Both the position numbers and the translations under genes were made by a program. Positions 62,592 to 64,000 of a stretch of 64,000 nucleotides of DNA are shown here, piece by piece. Each line of letters opens with the position of its first letter. Position 1 is the first letter of the stretch. The notes beneath the pieces are model-generated. The model saw nothing but the letters and a program-made list of their open reading frames with translations. It made no database searches and was not told the origin of the DNA. The stretch is from JAAZGD01 sp034003765 (lineage in GTDB: Bacteria; Bacillota; Clostridia; Peptostreptococcales; Anaerovoracaceae), in assembly GCA_034003765.1 (NCBI GenBank), contig JAVEXZ010000006.1:25101-89100 (forward strand), written 5' to 3'.

Positions 62592-63506
62592 ATGGCAATT
62601 ACTGCACAAATGGTAAAAGAACTGCGTGAAATGACAGGCGCTGGAATGATGGATTGTAAAAGCGCTTTAACTGAAACAGATGGTGATATGAAAGCGGCAG
62701 CAGAGCTACTTAGAGAAAAAGGAATTGCAAGTGCTGCAAAAAAAGCTGGACGTGTTGCAGCTGAAGGACTTGTAAAAATAGCATTTTCCGAAGATGGAAG
62801 CAAAGGGGCTATTGTCGAAGTAAATTCTGAAACAGACTATGTGGCTAAAAATCAAGAATTTGTAGATTTCGTAGACGCCTTGGCAGCTAAAGCATTAACT
62901 GATGGCGAAAAAGATATGGAAACCTTTCTCGGTCTAGACTTTTTAGATGGGGAAACAGTACAATCTGCTCTCCAGAATAAAGTTGCTAAAATTGGGGAAA
63001 ATTTGAACCTGAGAAGATTCCAAATGCTTGCCGCTCCTGGTTGCAAGTATGTTGGATACCTTCACGGAAATGGTCGAATAGGAGTATTAGTTGGCTTTTT
63101 AACAAATGCTTCCCTAGAGGGTATTTCTGTTCTTGGAAAAGACCTTGCAATGCAGGTTGCATCCATGAATCCTATGTTCTTAGATGAGTCCCAAGTTGAC
63201 CCTGATTACATAGCAAATGAAAAGAAAGTTATGGCTCAGCAAGTTCTTAACGAAGGCAAAAAGCCTGAGATGGTAGATAAAATCGTTGAGGGCAAGATTA
63301 AAAAAGAGCTCAAGGAAATTTGCTTGCTGGATCAAAAGTTCGTAAAGGATAGCGATATTACTGTAAGACAGTATGTTGACCAAGTTGCTAAAGAATTAGG
63401 AGAAGATATAAAAGTAGTGTCAATGGTTCGATACGAAGTTGGCGAAGGCATTGAAAAGCAAGAAGAGTGCTTCTTGGAAGAAGTAATGAAGCAAATGAAT
63501 AAATAG
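62592..63506 (+). CDS. tsf: Translation elongation factor Ts
   Basis: A 304-residue EF-Ts. The start MAITAQMVKELREMTGAGMMDCKSAL is the N-terminal UBA domain, and AKKAGRVAAEGLVKIAFSEDGSKGAIVEVNSETDYVAKNQEFVDFV the core. It exchanges GDP for GTP on EF-Tu. The start codon follows directly on the rpsB stop codon and has GGAGGAG within the end of rpsB. It is co-transcribed with rpsB and ended by the terminator at 63518. Confidence 0.98.
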   Translation: MAITAQMVKELREMTGAGMMDCKSALTETDGDMKAAAELLREKGIASAAKKAGRVAAEGLVKIAFSEDGSKGAIVEVNSETDYVAKNQEFVDFVDALAAKALTDGEKDMETFLGLDFLDGETVQSALQNKVAKIGENLNLRRFQMLAAPGCKYVGYLHGNGRIGVLVGFLTNASLEGISVLGKDLAMQVASMNPMFLDESQVDPDYIANEKKVMAQQVLNEGKKPEMVDKIVEGKIKKELKEICLLDQKFVKDSDITVRQYVDQVAKELGEDIKVVSMVRYEVGEGIEKQEECFLEEVMKQMNK

Positions 63507-63517
63507 TTTTAAGCCCC

Positions 63518-63554
63518 AAACACCGAAATCTATAATAGGCTTCGGTGTTTTTTT
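63518..63554 (+). terminator. Rho-independent terminator of the rpsB-tsf operon
   Basis: AAACACCGAA pairs with TTCGGTGTTT around 13 bases, followed by TTTT. Confidence 0.85.
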
Positions 63555-63569
63555 AATGAATGAAATGTT

Positions 63570-63601
63570 GGAGTGGTTTTACTTTTAAAAGTTACCACTC
63601 C
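63570..63601. repeat. Palindromic hairpin
   Basis: GGAGTGGT and ACCACTCC enclose ACTTTTAAAAGT, itself a palindrome. No T run follows on either strand. Confidence 0.5.
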
Positions 63602-63741
63602 AAAATTTATTATAAAAACATTTTTTCCTGTAATACTATAGCTTTTGTTTTCTTGATTAAATCGAATCATTGGTTGATTGACATAAACTCATGGATAGGC
63701 TATATTTGTATTACGTTGTAATACAAGAGTGGGGTAGGGGT

Positions 63742-63990
63742 ATGAACACTATTAATGTCCGAATAGCAGAAGCAGATAAAAAATTACTTGAGAGTTACGC
63801 AAAATCAAAGAATAAAACAATATCAGATGTCATCCGAGACAGTATTGACGAAATTATTGAAAATGAAATACATTTAAAGTTGTATCAACAAGGGATGAAA
63901 GAATTTGAAAAAAACAATAAAACCTATGCACATGATGAGGTTTTAGAAGAATTAGGGCTAAAAAAAGAGGACCTAAAAAATGTCTTATAA
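63742..63990 (+). CDS. RHH antitoxin (RelB/DUF6290-like)
   Basis: An 82-residue protein starting at ATG 63742 after GGGGTAGGGG; the longer frame from 63691 lacks a site. The first 35 residues are a ribbon-helix-helix domain (INVRIAEADKKLLESYAKSKNKTISDVIRDSIDE), and the C-terminal part is a helical, charged toxin-binding tail. The next frame overlaps it by 11 bases with the ATG of a toxin. RHH antitoxins bind their own promoter; no operator was identified. Confidence 0.8.
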   Translation: MNTINVRIAEADKKLLESYAKSKNKTISDVIRDSIDEIIENEIHLKLYQQGMKEFEKNNKTYAHDEVLEELGLKKEDLKNVL

Positions 63991-64000
63991 AGTTATTTAC
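63980..64000 (+). CDS. RelE/ParE-like toxin, first seven codons only (cut by window)
   Basis: ATG 63980 starts MSYKVIY, the usual opening of RelE/ParE toxins, inside the last codons of the antitoxin gene. The rest lies beyond the window. The call rests on position and on this short start. Confidence 0.6.

Noticed and set aside
63570..63601. Second terminator after tsf
   Set aside because: There is no T run on either side; the proper terminator is at 63518.
1..64000. Prophage, transposon, tRNA or rRNA gene
   Set aside because: No transposase, integrase, phage structural gene or cloverleaf-like sequence was found by reading; a proper scan could not be run here.

Overview
The window reads as a chromosomal segment of an anaerobic, low-GC Gram-positive bacterium of the class Clostridia. 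Reasons seen in the sequence: AT-rich DNA, strong AGGAGG-type ribosome binding sites before nearly every gene, many lipoproteins, an LPXTG-anchored wall protein, SLH-domain surface proteins, an AgrC/AgrA-type two-component pair, a minimal SufC/SufB-like Fe-S pair, and a peroxiredoxin with an in-frame UGA at the catalytic position, read here as selenocysteine. The genus cannot be fixed from this. There are no rRNA or tRNA genes, CRISPR arrays, prophage genes or transposases that I can see.

Layout. 1-3.4 kb: end of a histidine kinase, a decayed AIM24-family gene and a run of small membrane, secreted and lipoprotein genes. 3.6-7.9 kb: a sulfur island with a metallo-beta-lactamase/rhodanese protein, an SLC13-type anion permease and two YeeE/YedE half-transporters. 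8-11.2 kb: DUF454 protein, a flavin-binding protein overlapping a phosphohistidine (PEP-synthase-like) enzyme. 11.4-14.1 kb: nucleotidyltransferase, membrane protein, then a macro-domain protein followed by a VWA protein. 14.1-23.5 kb: AgrC/LytTR pair, tandem duplicated lipoproteins, a large SLH protein, a clostripain-like protease and a LemA protein. Three promoters here carry the same pair of LytTR-type half-sites with a 12-bp spacer, so this looks like the regulon of the neighbouring regulator. 23.7-34.6 kb: flavodoxin/ferredoxin protein, MATE exporter, aldehyde dehydrogenase, a cytosolic SoxB-like phosphoesterase, a V4R sensor with a diguanylate cyclase, an SDR, a LEA-like protein and SufB/SufC-like genes.

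35-52 kb holds much of the cell-surface machinery: an LPXTG protein with SpaA-type repeats, three separate type IV prepilin-like genes, an SLH protein, and a secreted transglutaminase whose leader is a c-di-GMP-I riboswitch. The same stretch carries an SOS-controlled Y-family polymerase cassette with a LexA box between -35 and -10, the selenocysteine peroxiredoxin, a MoaE-like protein with a disulfide reductase, a hotdog thioesterase and an epimerase. 52-61.5 kb: DUF937 and DUF4153 proteins, a cyclic beta-1,2-glucan synthase reduced to its two ends by a large internal deletion, a DUF4914 P-loop protein and a metallophosphoesterase. 61.6-64 kb: rpsB-tsf with its own promoter and terminator, then an RHH antitoxin and the first codons of a RelE-like toxin cut by the window edge.

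How the genes fit together (inference): the diguanylate cyclase, the riboswitch, the prepilins and the anchored surface proteins suggest that c-di-GMP sets surface adhesion. The LytTR pair appears to control a second set of envelope proteins. The sulfur island, the SoxB-like protein and the persulfide-type rhodanese protein suggest handling of thiosulfate or persulfide. Two genes (AIM24 and the glucan synthase) are in decay, both with internal deletions.
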